The notes under the pieces: generated by a model
Told to the model about the DNA's origin: nothing
What the model saw: only the letters and a program-made list of their open reading frames with translations
Database searches by the model: none
Shown: one piece after another, positions 12,601-25,258 of the stretch
How the letters are laid out: each line of letters starts with the position of its first letter
How positions within the stretch are numbered: position 1 is the first letter of the stretch
Assembly: GCA_011800805.1 (NCBI GenBank)
Contig: MPNW01000015.1
Location: forward strand, 217,402 to 281,401
Direction: 5' to 3'
DNA: 64,000 bases
Origin: Hirudo medicinalis
Taxonomy: Eukaryota; Annelida; Clitellata; Hirudinida; Hirudinidae
Position numbers and translations under genes: made by a program

Positions 12601-14333
12601 TTACAAAATAATAAGTAATAATAATAATAATATCCTTACACTTGTTGTCATAATTTACGCCTCGCTCGATTAACCGACAACGTACGAGTCGACGTCTTTA
12701 ATTTGCGAAAGATCTGTTACATCGCTTTATCCATCCCGGCAATGAATGTTTTTAATGAATACCCAAAGACTGAATGCTTCTCGAGTCGTTGGCTGGAAAT
12801 AATCATTCGAGACCCGAAGACAAGATAATCACATCGAGATCCACCATCATAAATTACATAAAGTATATTGCAAGATCAAGCAGCGGACATTGAAACAGAC
12901 CCGAAACCAAAAACGCAGGATGCGACCCCATTAACGGACGGCTCGTCTCTCGGATGCATTTACAAACTCGTCTCTCGGATGCATTTACAAACTCAGGTGC
13001 CATTTCATATTATAATTGGCTGTCACAAATGTTCTCAACTCAGACATTTTTACATCATTCTGTGTACGAGAGAAACTGGCACATTTCATTTATTATTCAT
13101 TGCCGGATTGATGGACCGAACCGCGACGGGAGTCCAGAATTCATTTCACATTGGTCTGATTTCAGATTTCATTTGTTACTCAAGCAAAACAAGGACAAAT
13201 TTAGTGGTTGCATACATTAAAAAGTAAAGTTACGGAAGTAAGCTGTACACGTAGTAAACGAACGAAACAGTAAGCCGACAACACGCAAGGTTTTAGGAAG
13301 TGAAAAGTCGATGAAAATGGATAGCGATGAACAGTTGATAACTTCATTCACAATCACACTAAATCTGCAACCACCACTTAACATGTGTAAAAATAATTTC
13401 TTCCTGAAAATAATAAAGCTTATGCTGACCATCATGTTTGAGCTTGAGAAAGTTGAGCCCTGTGATCCAAGTGTTTGCCTCATCTGCAGAGTTTGCAATA
13501 AGATCCAGGGATTGGAATGAATCTCCGGTGACAATCGAGAAAACACATCCATTGTGAGAATATAAACTCTTCGGGGCCGAGGAAAGTCTCCCGCATCGGA
13601 TTTCTTTTATTTGATCGATGGTGACTGCAATGAAATCAAGTTAATTTGGCAACTAAAGCAGATGTTAATCAATTCAACTTTTAACTTAAAAATGGACTAA
13701 TCATTCATGCTCATTTTGATGCTGACTTTTAGCTTTGCTGGGTTTTTTTGATGACGGATGCCACGTGATTTCCTTCAGGTTTGAAGAAAGAAGAAATACT
13801 CTTTTGTATTGTCGACCATTTGATTTTAATTTTATGAATACACTCCCACTTTGCATAAAATATAGACAGTCAGTAGCTGAAAGTAATCAAATAACAATTT
13901 TTTTCAATTTTGAAATAAATTTAGTTATATTTTATTATGAAACAAATTGAAAAATTGGCATTGCAGAGTTTGGCACAAATCAAATAGAATGAAAAATCAG
14001 GCATTCTCCAAAAAATGCATATATAGCAATATTTTTATCTATAGAAAATATTTTCAAAAACAAAAGAAAACAAAACAAACCACTAGCAATTGTCTTGTCG
14101 TCAGGAGTAATAGAACTAAACGATACAGTCTTTTTTTTGTTTTCATGTCTTTGATTATCTCCTTTTTTCAAGCTACTTTTTCTAGGAAATGGAACGTCAT
14201 TTGAAGGCTTTAAAGTGCTGCCGCTCTGGTCACCATTCTCATTAACTGTTGAGATAAAAACATCACCGAATTCGTCACAACCACCGGCATCATAATCTCC
14301 AGATAGAGCACATGCAACCACATCGGCCTCCAT
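6628..14333 (-). CDS. PLCL: PLC-related catalytically inactive protein (PLCL/PRIP family)
   Basis: A complete model of 1033 residues in 25 exons. Exons: 14081-14333, 13727-13876, 13430-13624, 12504-12540, 12225-12354, 12011-12117, 11846-11912, 10953-11046, 10775-10892, 10382-10452, 10201-10321, 9837-10005, 9644-9700, 9392-9494, 9125-9304, 8805-8983, 8422-8575, 8113-8351, 7947-8039, 7618-7800, 7449-7517, 7334-7387, 7069-7161, 6781-6876, 6628-6717. Domain order: N-terminal KKTVSFSS (a PP1-docking RVxF-type motif in mammalian PRIP), PH (about 85-199), EF hands (210-345), X (about 375-505), a very short linker, Y (535-680), C2 (685-808) and a helical C-terminus. Mammalian PRIPs bind inositol phosphates, PP1 and GABA-A receptor partners without hydrolysing lipid. 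Here the SHNTY histidine is Tyr (SYNT, about residue 382) and the second histidine region is also replaced, so it is predicted inactive. One intron (7162-7333) has a GC donor. The start is the first ATG after an in-frame stop. Confidence 0.93.
8652..8745 (+). repeat. tRNA-derived SINE, copy B (truncated)
   Basis: This lies in a PLCL intron. It shares GCAGGTTGG, AATGGGTTGCGTTCCTGC and GGTCGTAATG with the other SINE copies and has a B-box-like GTGTTCGCAACCC. It lacks the ATATAAATG tail seen in copies A and C. Confidence 0.65.
11524..11740 (-). pseudogene. Non-LTR retrotransposon RT C-terminal fragment
   Basis: On the minus strand, within a PLCL intron, one frame reads [17 protein letters not shown]. 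This resembles the R-x-WN-x-LP pattern near the C-terminus of many CR1/Jockey/RTE-like reverse transcriptase proteins. The surrounding frames are broken by stops, so it is a dead fragment. Clade assignment needs a search. Confidence 0.55.
12942..12991. repeat. Tandem duplication, 2 x 25 bp
   Basis: The 25-bp unit beginning CTCGTCTCTCGGATGC occurs twice in immediate succession with no mismatch, inside a PLCL intron. It inflates a spurious 119-codon ORF on the plus strand. It looks like a recent slippage or repair duplication. Confidence 0.9.
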
Positions 14334-15215
14334 CTCTCCACTGTCACCACCAATTTTAATGTCCGTGGCTTTAATCCATATAATGCTCCGACATCGCCTA
14401 AACTAGCATCTCGATCAGATCATAATTTACATCGCGGGGATCCGCTCAAGTTGACAATTATTGACCATGGTTATTCTTGGTGTTTCCTCGACCCTGCTGC
14501 GTTTTCAAATAATTAAGCTAAACCTTATTTCATGCCAACAAATATAAAAGATCTATTTAAGATGAAATAATTAGTGCTCAATCCTCACAATTTGTGAATC
14601 GATTCAGAAATGTTCTTAGAAGCAGGAACCGATGCAAAAGCTGAAATTCAGGATAATATTAAAACAAATGGAATATTACAGCTGTAACTGTTCAGCTAAT
14701 GTTAAAATACGAAAAAAACATTTATGATTATTCAGACTAGCTATATAATAAATGTTTTCAAATATGTGTTTTTATTTTCAAGATCAGATCCATGTCCTCT
14801 AATTAAAAACATATCAGATTAATTTGTTTCATGGATCATCTGCTGCATGAATTTGTTACGCACGTCCCTTCTTTTCCAGCAGTTTTGCCGCAATTGCAAA
14901 AAAGCACTATTTGCATTACTCCATCTATAGAATAAACTGGAGCTACCTTTTCATTCATTCATTCATTCATTCATTCATTCATTCATTCATTCATTCATTC
15001 ATTCATTCATTCATTTATTCATTTCTTGAGGTCATCTTACGAAAAACATAAACCAAAATTCAAGTATATACAAAAACAAATTCTGATGACACCCAAATGC
15101 TGCACTGTTCCCGCTAATTGGGCCACCCACATAGAATCTACATAACATTTTATATAATACAATTGTACAAGTATACAAATAATAAAGTTATGGTGTTAAG
15201 AATTGCAGAATTAGA
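14334..15215. other. Upstream region of PLCL, no gene seen
   Basis: This stretch would hold the 5' UTR and promoter of the minus-strand PLCL gene. No further coding exon is recognizable. The PLCL frame stays open upstream of its ATG for about 20 codons without another ATG before a stop. A tetranucleotide repeat lies at its distal end. Confidence 0.5.
14951..15023. repeat. (CATT)n microsatellite
   Basis: About 18 nearly perfect CATT tetranucleotide units occur here, with a single TTTATT interruption near the end. Confidence 0.95.
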
Positions 15216-16010
15216 TCAGTGAATCAAGAGCCTCAGTGATCCTCGAATGTAATTGTATGAGAGGCAAGTACTTGGAGTGACCTCCTCTAAATCCGAATTG
15301 GTTGTTTGACATCAGAGAAAACTTTGAGAGGTATTTGAAAGTCATAAGTCACCTTTTCGAAAAACTTTGAGAAGTAGCTCAAGACCGAGATTGGTCGACA
15401 GTTTGAAGTGATGTTTTTATCACCTGCTTTATCAATCGGAATGACTTTTGTTAACTTTAATTGGTCAGAAAACTCCCCAAAAAACAGCGAGTGATTTTAT
15501 GATTGAAGCCAGGGGTTGTGCGATATGTCGAATTGAATTTTTTGCCAAGCAAGGATCTATTTCATCGTATCCGCAGCTATGAATTACTTTGATTTCTTTG
15601 GCTAGGTTGATTATTTCACTGGGAGTTGTTGGAAGGATGGCTATTGATTGAACTACTGGAAACTTTAGGTAAGAGTCAAAAGACGATTGTTGCTGTGGTA
15701 TTTGTTTAGCCAGTTCAGATCCAATGTTGGCAAAGTAAACGTTGAAGCGATTTGCAATGTCAGAGGGAGAGGTGAAAAATGTGCCTTCTTTGAGAGAATA
15801 CCTTTGCATGGATGCTCATACTTTTGCTTATTAATTAGGAGATTGATTAGTTTCAAAGTTGTTTTTAAATTGTTCTGACATGAAGTAAACTTGCATGAAT
15901 AGAACCGTTTGATTGATGCAGCTTTCAGTGTTTTGAAATGATTTCTAAATTTAATGAATTTTTCTTTAAATGGAAGGACTAAATGACTCCAGATTCTGTC
16001 TAATTGACAT
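15216..16010 (-). pseudogene. Non-LTR retrotransposon reverse transcriptase relic
   Basis: Minus-strand frames carry features of the region leading into and entering a non-LTR reverse transcriptase domain. They read IANRFNVYFANIGSELAKQI, then a segment with GYDEIDPCLAKNSI, then LKLTKVIPIDKAGDKNI and NCRPISVLSYFSKFFEK, then NNQFGFRGGHS. At least two frame changes separate the parts and no complete ORF is left. The order and spacing match the endonuclease-RT linker and first RT motifs of CR1/Jockey/RTE-type elements. It lies upstream of the PLCL promoter region and is a decayed insertion. Confidence 0.75.
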
Positions 16011-16224
16011 AAATAGCCTTCATCTTATCCTTATCTAGACTTCCTTTAAGTTAGCGCTTGTTCAATGGTCACAGTTCGTTTTATAATTAAATACCGGAGT
16101 TAATATTTTAGTTATGAGTTAACTAGGTCTCGAAATGTTTCTTGCTATTTCCAACCCGAGGTTATGGAATATTGGCGGCATCGCTGTGTTCACAACAAAA
16201 AACGATTGAATGTGTAAATGTAGT

Positions 16225-16415
16225 TCGTTTACAGAGCGCTATATGCATAGCGTCAGAGGCGCCTTTTATTAACCATTTATGCAGTGCAAAACTTTATTTA
16301 TGAGCTTCCCAAGGGCGCTTGCGGCAGTGCAGGCTGGGTAACGAATACGACACATTACGACTGTTGCCATTACCGCCGTATGCATGAACGTAACCCTCTC
16401 GGCCAACATGCACGC
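16225..16415 (-). repeat. tRNA-derived SINE, copy D (reverse orientation)
   Basis: Read on the minus strand, this copy has GCGTGCATGTTGGCCGAGAG, GCATACGGCGGTAATGGCAA and a tail with ATAAATGGTTAATAAAAG and GCTATGCATATAGCGCT. It is one of the longest copies and keeps both the head and the 3' part. Confidence 0.7.
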
Positions 16416-17051
16416 CATGATGCCATGAAGTTCAAAAGATGCATAAGACATTATTTCAACTCAAGCTTCTTTGGAGTGTTACTTTACAAAAGAATCTAAA
16501 AATAAATACGTTAGAAATTTGTCTTTTGTGCCATCAAATCATTTACGATTACAAACCTTTCAGAGGGAAAATTATTATCCAAAGTTTCGATTAAATGTTG
16601 TGTGGCTTTAAAGATTAAAATTGAACTACAACATCACAATTTCTGAACTAAACGGATGTTATTGACAGAAGCATTTGTTTGAGTGACGTGAGTATCACTT
16701 TGTAAATGACAATGTCGATTGATGGAGAACCAAGAAAAGACAGAAGATCTTGAAACTTCAAGAAATGCATTTCATTCGCAAAAACAAGGTTGAAAACATA
16801 TTGAGGGAGCCTTAGAACTAAATTGGAATGGAAAAGTTGCAGTCGAATAAACAATTTGTCACACGGCTTTTTCCCTGGCTTTAATAAAATCTCATGAATA
16901 ATTGCCATGAAAAACAAACATTAAATTTTAAATAAAATTTTAGTATTAAGACTTTACCAATGTTTGTTTCCAAAGTATAAAAGTCGAAGTATTCCTTCTA
17001 GAGCTTGGTTCAACCATTAGTGAGCGAGTAAGTTCTAGGATGGTTAAGACG
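16416..17051. other. No gene seen
   Basis: AT-rich sequence with only short ORFs that have no domain-like character. The minus ORF at 16648-16917 shows no recognizable similarity. Confidence 0.5.
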
Positions 17052-17430
17052 CAAAGACTTAATTTGGGGGGGGGGGGGCAAGAGGGGCCGTTGCCCTCCC
17101 CCTTTCTTCCGAGTGGCTGTTGAACCCCTGACTTATGGCGAGAGGCGAGAAGCAGAAGAAGAGGTCATCTCATCAAGGGTAGTTGGAGAGGTGACGGACA
17201 AAAGCCAACTCAGCTTTTTTTAAGGGAGCGACTTCTGTTAGTTCTACTAGATTTCCATGGTTATGCGGTAAGGTTAGGTTTAGGGGTAGGAATAAGGTTA
17301 GAGATGGAGTTAGGTACCAAAAGTCGCTGCCTGTGGGTTGGCTTTTGCCGTCACTTGGCCAACAATCCTCATCAAGGTGCGCGAAGATTTGCCCTCCCCC
17401 TGGAAAAAGCTGAAATGACCAAAGTCCCTG
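17052..17430. mobile_element. hAT-like MITE, interrupted by a second MITE
   Basis: The left end (CAAAGACTTAATTTGG, then a G run) and right end (AAATGACCAAAGTCCCTG) match the better-preserved copy at 56343-56484. The interior shares CCCTGAC and GTCATCTC blocks with that copy. It is flanked by near-perfect 8-bp direct repeats, TTAAGACG (17044-17051) and TTAAGATG (17431-17438), as expected for hAT insertions. Without the nested element it would be about 180 bp. It has no coding capacity. Confidence 0.65.
17179..17367. mobile_element. Mutator-like MITE nested in the hAT MITE
   Basis: The element has about 30-bp terminal inverted repeats (GGTGACGGACAAAAGCCAAC on the left; GTTGGCTTTTGCCGTCACTT on the right). 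It is flanked by a perfect 10-bp duplication, CTCATCAAGG, at 17169-17178 and 17368-17377. A 9-11-bp duplication points to the Mutator-like group. It has no coding capacity. Confidence 0.7.
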
Positions 17431-17438
17431 TTAAGATG

Positions 17439-20400
17439 GAGAATTTGAGAGACCCATAGGGTGAAGTGAAGGGAAGAAGGCCTCTGCAAAGTTAGAATAT
17501 AATTTAGCACAAAGATGGCTTCACTATCGAATAAGTTAAATAAAGAAATCATCCACGTCATTGCATTTGTCAAATTTAAAATAGGCCTAAGTAAATAAAG
17601 TATTAATAAAATAAAATAAATAGGTAAATACGGATATTATAGAAATCAAAAATAAGGAATAGTTGTTACCTAGATTTCTGCTATCTTAACCATTGTAAAT
17701 ATGTTATGTTACGTTGTATTGTGTTATGTTGTGTTGTTGCTATGTTGTGTTTTGTTGTGTTGTGATGTGTTATGTTGCGCTGTGTTGTGTTGTGCTAGTA
17801 AAAATGTGAAATTTGAAACATTGTTGAAATGTGAAGTTTTGCTCTTGGTTAAAATTTCATTCCAAAAATGTTCAATCCGAATTCTCTTAATGAAGACCAC
17901 TTGGGAACTCGAAATGAATCAAGTGACGCATCAATAATGCACATTTAAACCCATTGCCATTTTCTATTTTCCACATTTGAATATTGTAATTATATTTTAT
18001 TTTATAATTATTTGTTATATTATTTGGTTTTAAAGCTTTTTAAAACTCTTTTCACTCTTCAATTTCTTTTAAAACAAATTTTTAAGAAGAAAATAAGCAC
18101 TAGGAATGCCACTAAAAACAAAGTTGATTGTTAATGGTGAAATTTTATAACATCAGTTAATTAGTTGGTTTTTCAAAGGTTCCTTTGGATCGTCACCAGC
18201 TCAGGATCCCGAGATCTAAATCGTTAATTGTGGAGGATGTGGATGATCAATGCTTGGTTCCATGGCAGTGCTAGGAATTATCGAGAGTTCCTCAGAATCG
18301 GGTGACATGTCGATGCTGAGAAAAATAAACAAGTAGTAATGAAATGCCACAAGAGTGATCGAACTCATTGCTTCTAATAACATGTCCTATCAATCAGACT
18401 GATAGGAGTGATGTCAGCCATTTATATTAATTTGCTATCAGCATTTACTATTGTGAACAGACAGTGAGTCCTGCCCTGGCGTAGCTGGTGGGGGAGCCAA
18501 AATCCCCAGCTACGCTTCTGGTCCTGCCTATTTATTGCCTGTGTAAATTTGGATACCAAAAATAATTGAAAAAATTGAAATTGTTCTTCTTTAAAGAACA
18601 AGAAGTTATTACTCGTTAAAAACGAGTTAAAACTACTCCTCAATAATCGGTTATTTACGTGGCGCCAAGTACGGCAACGAAGGCAGACCACGAAGAGGAC
18701 ATCCTCAGATTACGTTTCATTGCCCAACACTGCTGTTTCATTGCTGGCTCACTGGCACCGGATATGTTCAAGGATGAAGTGAGTTCCACCTGGATTAAAC
18801 ATGCCAATCCTCATCGCATGCAGAACCACAACAATATCCTCGTCTTCCTCAATTTCTTGAGCTTGAAAGCGTTATGCAAGTCCACGGTTTTGCATCGATT
18901 TTTATCCGAGTTTGTTTACTTTTATTGGCGTAAATAAATTCATTTGAAACGTCCAATTGCACGCTCCTTGGATTGTTGGAAATATTTTCATCGAGCTCAT
19001 TTATCCACATTCACATTTTGTTTGCAGGCACAAAGTTAGTTAATGTTATATTTATGCGCAATTAAATTACGTATTTATGTTTCATAATAAATGTTTATTG
19101 TGCCTTTAGTTTTTAATAACTCCGTTAAAGAACAGTGCTTGGGAGCAAATGAATGTTTAGTGACACATTGACCCGGTGGTGCCTGTCGAAATGAAAATGA
19201 AAAATCGTCGTCACCAGGTTTGCTGGAGTTAATGAAATTATCGCGAATGTCTTCTGAGAACAAATTAATGAAAAATATGATGATGACGAGGACGAAGATG
19301 AAGATGATGTTGATGATAATGATGACGTTAAGACAAATCATTAATGCTTAGTTGAGGAGTAATCGAAACTTGCCGAAAGGCATTAATGGGTTCGTGGTTC
19401 TTGTTGAAACAAATCACACGTCACTCACTGAGAGGCAGAAGAAGCGAGACATCGAAACACCGCCAAATGATTTCATTTTCTGCCTCGGATGACGTGAAGG
19501 TGCCAGTGAAGAAAAGGAATTGGGGTCCTAATTAATTGAAAGTGTCACGGATTTCAAATATATGTTTTACCTCAACGTCGTCATAAGGTCTCACGAAGTC
19601 CCATTAGGTCGAAACCACTCCCAGTTCGCCTCAACATTTGGATTCAATTGACACAGAATGAAGTGATGGAGTGTATTCTCTGTCGTGCTATGATACAGGG
19701 GAATGATGAAGACAACAGCAGGGGAGAAGCCACGTGCAAGCAAATATTTTAAGCCTGCACACGGCTATATTAAGACACCTATTGCACAGCTTTTGTATGC
19801 TCTTGTGTTGTCGCAACATGGAGATGTGGTCGACGGGCACCTCACACGATGCAACATTTCCGACATCAGTTTTCACCATCCTCGTTATTTTCCACCAATT
19901 AATGCATTTACTTCTTTTATTTCTTTTATTTTATTTTCGCAAATGCCATCCAGTGTACTATAAGTAGTTATAGAGATTAACTCATTCAGCGCGAACATCA
20001 AACCCATGAATTACAAAGCATAAATTCGAAAGGACGAACCTTGCAAGAATTTCAAGGAAATTATATTTTTCGTAAATTCTCAATTTCTCAATTCGGAAGC
20101 TCGATTTCTCGGATGCGGAGACTGCGCGTGAGTGTAGCATTTGCGAGATGGATAAGCACTGCTTAGGAGATGCGTTAGGCGGAGTCAGGCATTAAAATAA
20201 TAAACGTACGTGTCCCTCATGAATTTACAAGGAGAGATAAACTGCCCATCGAACGGGAGCAAATAATCTGTTCAGAAGAAATGCACGGCTGTGTGACGAT
20301 GTCATCCTCATTCAACCGTCGGAACTGGAAATTCGGTGACCTCTGATTCGAAATAAAACACTGACAACTGTTTGTCGGCAGCATGCACAAGAAATATTGA

Positions 20401-23400
20401 AGTTGTTCCCATTGAAATATTGAAGTTGTTCCCATAGTTGCACCTCCTGCTCTCCTGAAGAATCAAAATGTTGCTCAAGTTTCAACATAACTCGAGTCCA
20501 GTTTCTTGACAAACACTATCCAAGTGAGCAAACACTCTCTTTATTGCATCCGTTAGAATTTTGTTGACATTGGAAATTCAACTTGTCGGCATTCCTTTTC
20601 GGAAAATTATTTTGAAATGAGAATTACATTAGGTTGACTTACATTGCTAGTTCTAATATCACGTCGATGAAGCATGACGATATTCAATGTTCTTGTGTTT
20701 CATTTCAAAGTTACTTTCAAAATTATGCTGTAATAATAATAATAATAATAATGAATATTACCATTATTAAATAAATACATCTAATAGGCAGGCGGTCTTA
20801 ATTAACTTTCGATCAAATAAAATAAAATTATTACAAATTTCAAACTCCGGTGAAATTTGGTCCAGTCGACTGAAGTGTGATTGAATTAATCGAACGACTT
20901 GAGAGGTCACCTTTTCTAATGAGGCGCATTCAAATTAATTCAAGTACGGATGATTTGTTGGTTGTTTTGTGCGGACTCGCGAAATAATAGCAAATATTGG
21001 AAAGATTAAATTCAGCTGAAATATTAACAATTACAAATACACATCGAAATGTATGGGACACAATCATTCTCGTAGCTCTTTGCAGCCTGTAAAATCTGAA
21101 CTGATATCGGTGGATGAAATTTAAATTCTCGTGTCTTGGAGAATATCAACATGTTTTAAAAGTGAATGCAATTGTATTACGTTTAAGCATTTTAATGGAG
21201 TTTCACAACGTTCATGAAACTGAAAAATACATTTTTATTCATTTCATCGAATAAAGCAAATTACTGAGCAAACGTGTCCGTCCAACGTCATAATTCTGAA
21301 TAAAAGTGAAATTCTGAAAAGGTCGCTACGAATTACTTGGACATCCGAGCAGATGAGCACCTGGACAAATTGATGCCATGCAATCCTCTCGCAACCATGC
21401 ATCACCCTCTCGGTGTACTTTCATGCCAGCTCTCATACCATTTATATAGAACCTATTAAACACGTGTTTTACAAGGGAGAGTCTTAAAATAAGGAATACG
21501 GCGTGAATAATTAAATACGAATTAAATCATGTATGATGAAAAATGTCGTGCGTACCGAGAGAGGCAAAGAAGCAGCTGCTTGTAAAAGAGCAGGTGCACG
21601 CAACGATGCACCGCTGAAGACCACTATTCTACGATTTTTCCTCTTGGAAAATAAAATTTCAGGAAAATTCGTATATTTTTGCATCACGTGTGTTGAGGTA
21701 ACGAGATGTCCGAATGTTGCAAGGACTAACAGGCTCCATAAACAATTTCTACTTTCATTCGTCATTTTTAAGTTTAAATTTTGGTCTAATCACGAATTAA
21801 TTACTTTTTTCGGATGTTCTCAAGCAATGTCCTCATCACAATGTCATGGTGCTTGTTTGGAGGGAAAAGTCTTTTCCAACAAAAATTACGACAGACCAAT
21901 AAATTACTAAACACAGGGAAAAACAAATTTCTCGCCTTTCGAAGAATACTTGCTGCAATGGACATTATTTGTTGGACAACTTTCGAATAACTTCAAAACC
22001 TTTCAAGAAATTCAAATTTTTTTAATAATTTCATAAATGGAAAATACACTCCAAATGCATTTTGCATGAACACTTGAATACGTTTGAATACTTTTCACAG
22101 AGTTGAGGATCCACCGTTCATGCTATTTGCTGCTTTTTAAGATCATTTTGAGTTTAGAGAGGCCACATTTGTCCTTAAATTTTATTTTAAATGGTTAAAA
22201 TAAGTAGTTGTTGTGAGGCACAAATGTATATCAACATGTGAAAGCACAAATCAAATTAATTGTTTGACTCAATTTCAAATACGTGAGTTTGATCAGTAAT
22301 TGTCCGATTAACACAGCAAGGAACAAAACAGAAAGTCATCACGTCTGAACATTTTTCAAGATATTTATTACTTAATGCATTTATTACTGTTATTATTAAT
22401 AATTCGAGTTTATCGATGCTAACAATCCAAGCAAGAAGAGAGGAGCGCATTCCACTGGATTTTGATAAGAATCAGAACAAACTTGAGTCCTTAACTCGGT
22501 GGAAATGCATCTTCGGAATGTTCCATGCGCCACTTGTTCGCTTCCACTCAACCTTGTCCAAGACTTACTGCCTCCTATACTTCAAACATTCGCCCACTCG
22601 ATGTTATGCAATTCAGGTTATTGATAGGATTATTTAGAACTTCACTTGAGACTTTATTCACCTGTTCAGAGGTTGGTTTTTTTTTTAAATTAAAGTTCTA
22701 GGTTTTAAATGCTTTTGTTCTTATTTTATTGGTTAATTATTAATTTATATCCGTTCTTATTTGGTTGGCAATAATTAACTTTTCTTAAATGTCATCGAAT
22801 CCTCGCAGCTATGAACTTCATAATAAAAGTAATTGTTCCTCAACGAACTGCTCGTGTTCTCTGCAACAACAACGTAGTTTGAGGCATCAAGTGGGACATT
22901 TTTATCCTTACACAAAAAGAAAACCAAGGATGCAATGGAACCACACAAGAAGAATCAGAAGAATGGATGTTTAAAGGAAAAATGTTTTTTCAGCTTCGAT
23001 TGTTTGTGCAGATTCACAGTGTTTGAGTTTCTTTTTGAGTCTCGTTCGATGCTCAGGGTTTGATTTTACATCGGAATGAAATAAAAACCGCACGAAATAA
23101 AAAGCTGCAAGGAACAAAAATAGAAAGGAAATCTTGGACCTCAGGTGCCGAGTGCTTGCATCACTGGAGCCTCATTCACACCCATTTGAATTCATTAAAA
23201 GTTCAATCGATTCATATGGAATTATCACAACGACTAATTAATATTCTGACGAGATGATGCATTGCTCGGGCGTCCAATTAAAAGCTTTTTTGTAATAACT
23301 TGCATTTATTTGCACCGAATAAATCGCTTAAATCCTAAACGCAGAGTTAGAATTGAATGTGGTCAGTACTTGGCATGTTTTGAGTTCCGTGGTTCTCTCC

Positions 23401-25258
23401 AATGATGGAGAGGCTTTCATTCAGGAATGAATCTTTTGATCATTTCGATGCTCATCGAAGGAAATTTTAAGACATTACTGAGCACGATTGAAAAGACTGC
23501 GACTGAACCTTGAATTTGTGACATTGAACTCAAACACTCGAGCACCTGTTGACGCCATAAGCTGCTTTCCTCAATCGGTTTTTCTTCGACGAATAAATGA
23601 ATATTTCGTACCCAGACACATTAAATTCTTCATGTGGACTTGAAAACATTTTCGACGTTTTCATCGAACAACATCGAACATCACAAAACATCATCTACGT
23701 GGAACTGATTTTGAAAGAAGACATCTTTCTACTCGGTTTGTTTACTTATGGCCGAGCAAGAAACCATGTTTAAGACGTCATCATCATCATCCACAGCAGA
23801 TTCGTATCTGAATTAAAAAGTTACGACGGACAAATAGCCTGATGGTCAGAGGAAGATTATGAAAGTCGCTATTTATAGACGCATGAAGCAGCCAATGAGA
23901 GTCAACTTAATGATTGTTTGTCTGACATGCGAACCTAGTTTTTCCCGCCATTTACAGTCTTCGTTGTGGTTCTTAAATTGCTCACAAACGAGGTCCTTAT
24001 TGCAATGAGACGTTTGGAAAATATTTATGAATTTTCCGCCAAAACTCATCAAGACGTCACGTGATATTATTCTAGAAACTCGTTTTGCAACCTCAATTTG
24101 AAGTTTTAAATATTTCCTTGCAATTAAAGCCTTTATTTGGTTGCAACGTTCAAAGATTTAATAATTTGAATGGTTTTAAACACTTTTTGTTTGTTTTGTG
24201 TTGCTTGTTTGTTGTTTGTTTTGTGTTTGGACCTGAAAGTGTTCCTCTCATCGTCATCCTCCTCTGCATGATTCTCACGCTTGAAAGTTTCAACTCAGAA
24301 TTTGCTCAAGAAATTGAATCGGACTCATCGACCTCTCAGAAGTGTGGCTATCTGTTTATCAAATTACGCAGGAGTCCATGATTGAGGGTCCCAATATTCT
24401 TTGCACCCGTTGCTGTATAGATCCATCCTTAATTGGTGAGAAGTTGCTGAGTCATTGAGTCCTCATCCTGAGGTTGCGACGTCATCCAGTTGTTGTGATT
24501 ACTCATCGAGGTCAGGTCAGATCGACAGATCGGTTCAGATCTCACCTTTGACCTAATTTTACGAGGCTGTCACGTGATACGAATTGCGGTTTCGAAATGT
24601 TTAGTCGGTGGGTCGGAAAGTTTAATGCCAGTGAACATTTAATAACCATGTTGTTTGGATGTTGCTGATTTTGAATATTTGATATTTCATTAATAAACGA
24701 TATTTATTGGAAAAAGAGGTCTTTTATTATGTACTCAATCATTATTATTGATCTCCTGCATTCTTATTGATTATTATGGATCCATTGATGTTGTATATCA
24801 TTGTTATTAGTTTAGTGATACCTGTGCATCATCGTTAATCATTTATTGATCTTAATCTTTAACCTTTGTTGTGAACTTTCACCTTTATCAGTCCGTCACA
24901 TCACAGATGCTTTTCTTTTCAGAATGTTTACCCGTCCATGATTTTGCAACTTTGTAAACATTTTTCAAAATACTGAAAGTATTTGATTTTAAGTTCGAGA
25001 TAAAACCACTTCAATTTCGACAATTTTCTAAGCAATAAAATGATTTATGAAATAATTTGTCTAAGCGTGGCATTTGATTTTATTTTCTCTCGGATTATTA
25101 GACCTTCCATTTAGAACTTGCAAATGAACGTAGAAAGAAAATGTTCACAATTTTAAAAATTATTAATAAATTTCAATTATATTGAAACACATTTTATTTA
25201 AAACATTTAAATAGACATTAAGGAACATTAAGCCTGAGTCTCGCCTGTTGGCTGATCA
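17439..25258. other. Gene-poor stretch, about 7.8 kb
   Basis: No recognizable coding exon is found on either strand. It holds a TGT/TATGT low-complexity run at about 17700-17800, AAT-type microsatellites near 20735 and several GAT-type runs (about 19276-19327). It lies between the divergent PLCL (-) and the hypothetical ORF/Kv channel (+), so distal regulatory DNA is possible but not shown. Confidence 0.45.
20391..20435. repeat. Tandem duplication, 2 x about 23 bp
   Basis: The unit beginning GAAATATTGAAGTTGTTCCC is repeated head to tail without mismatch. No function is evident. Confidence 0.85.

Noticed and set aside
12868..13227. 119-codon plus-strand ORF
   Set aside because: It lies in a PLCL intron on the opposite strand and is extended by a 25-bp tandem duplication; no domain-like sequence.
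21511..21910. Overlapping 84- and 125-codon ORFs, one with a signal-peptide-like start
   Set aside because: They are opposite-strand shadows of the same low-information sequence, with no recognizable domain or convincing splice partners.
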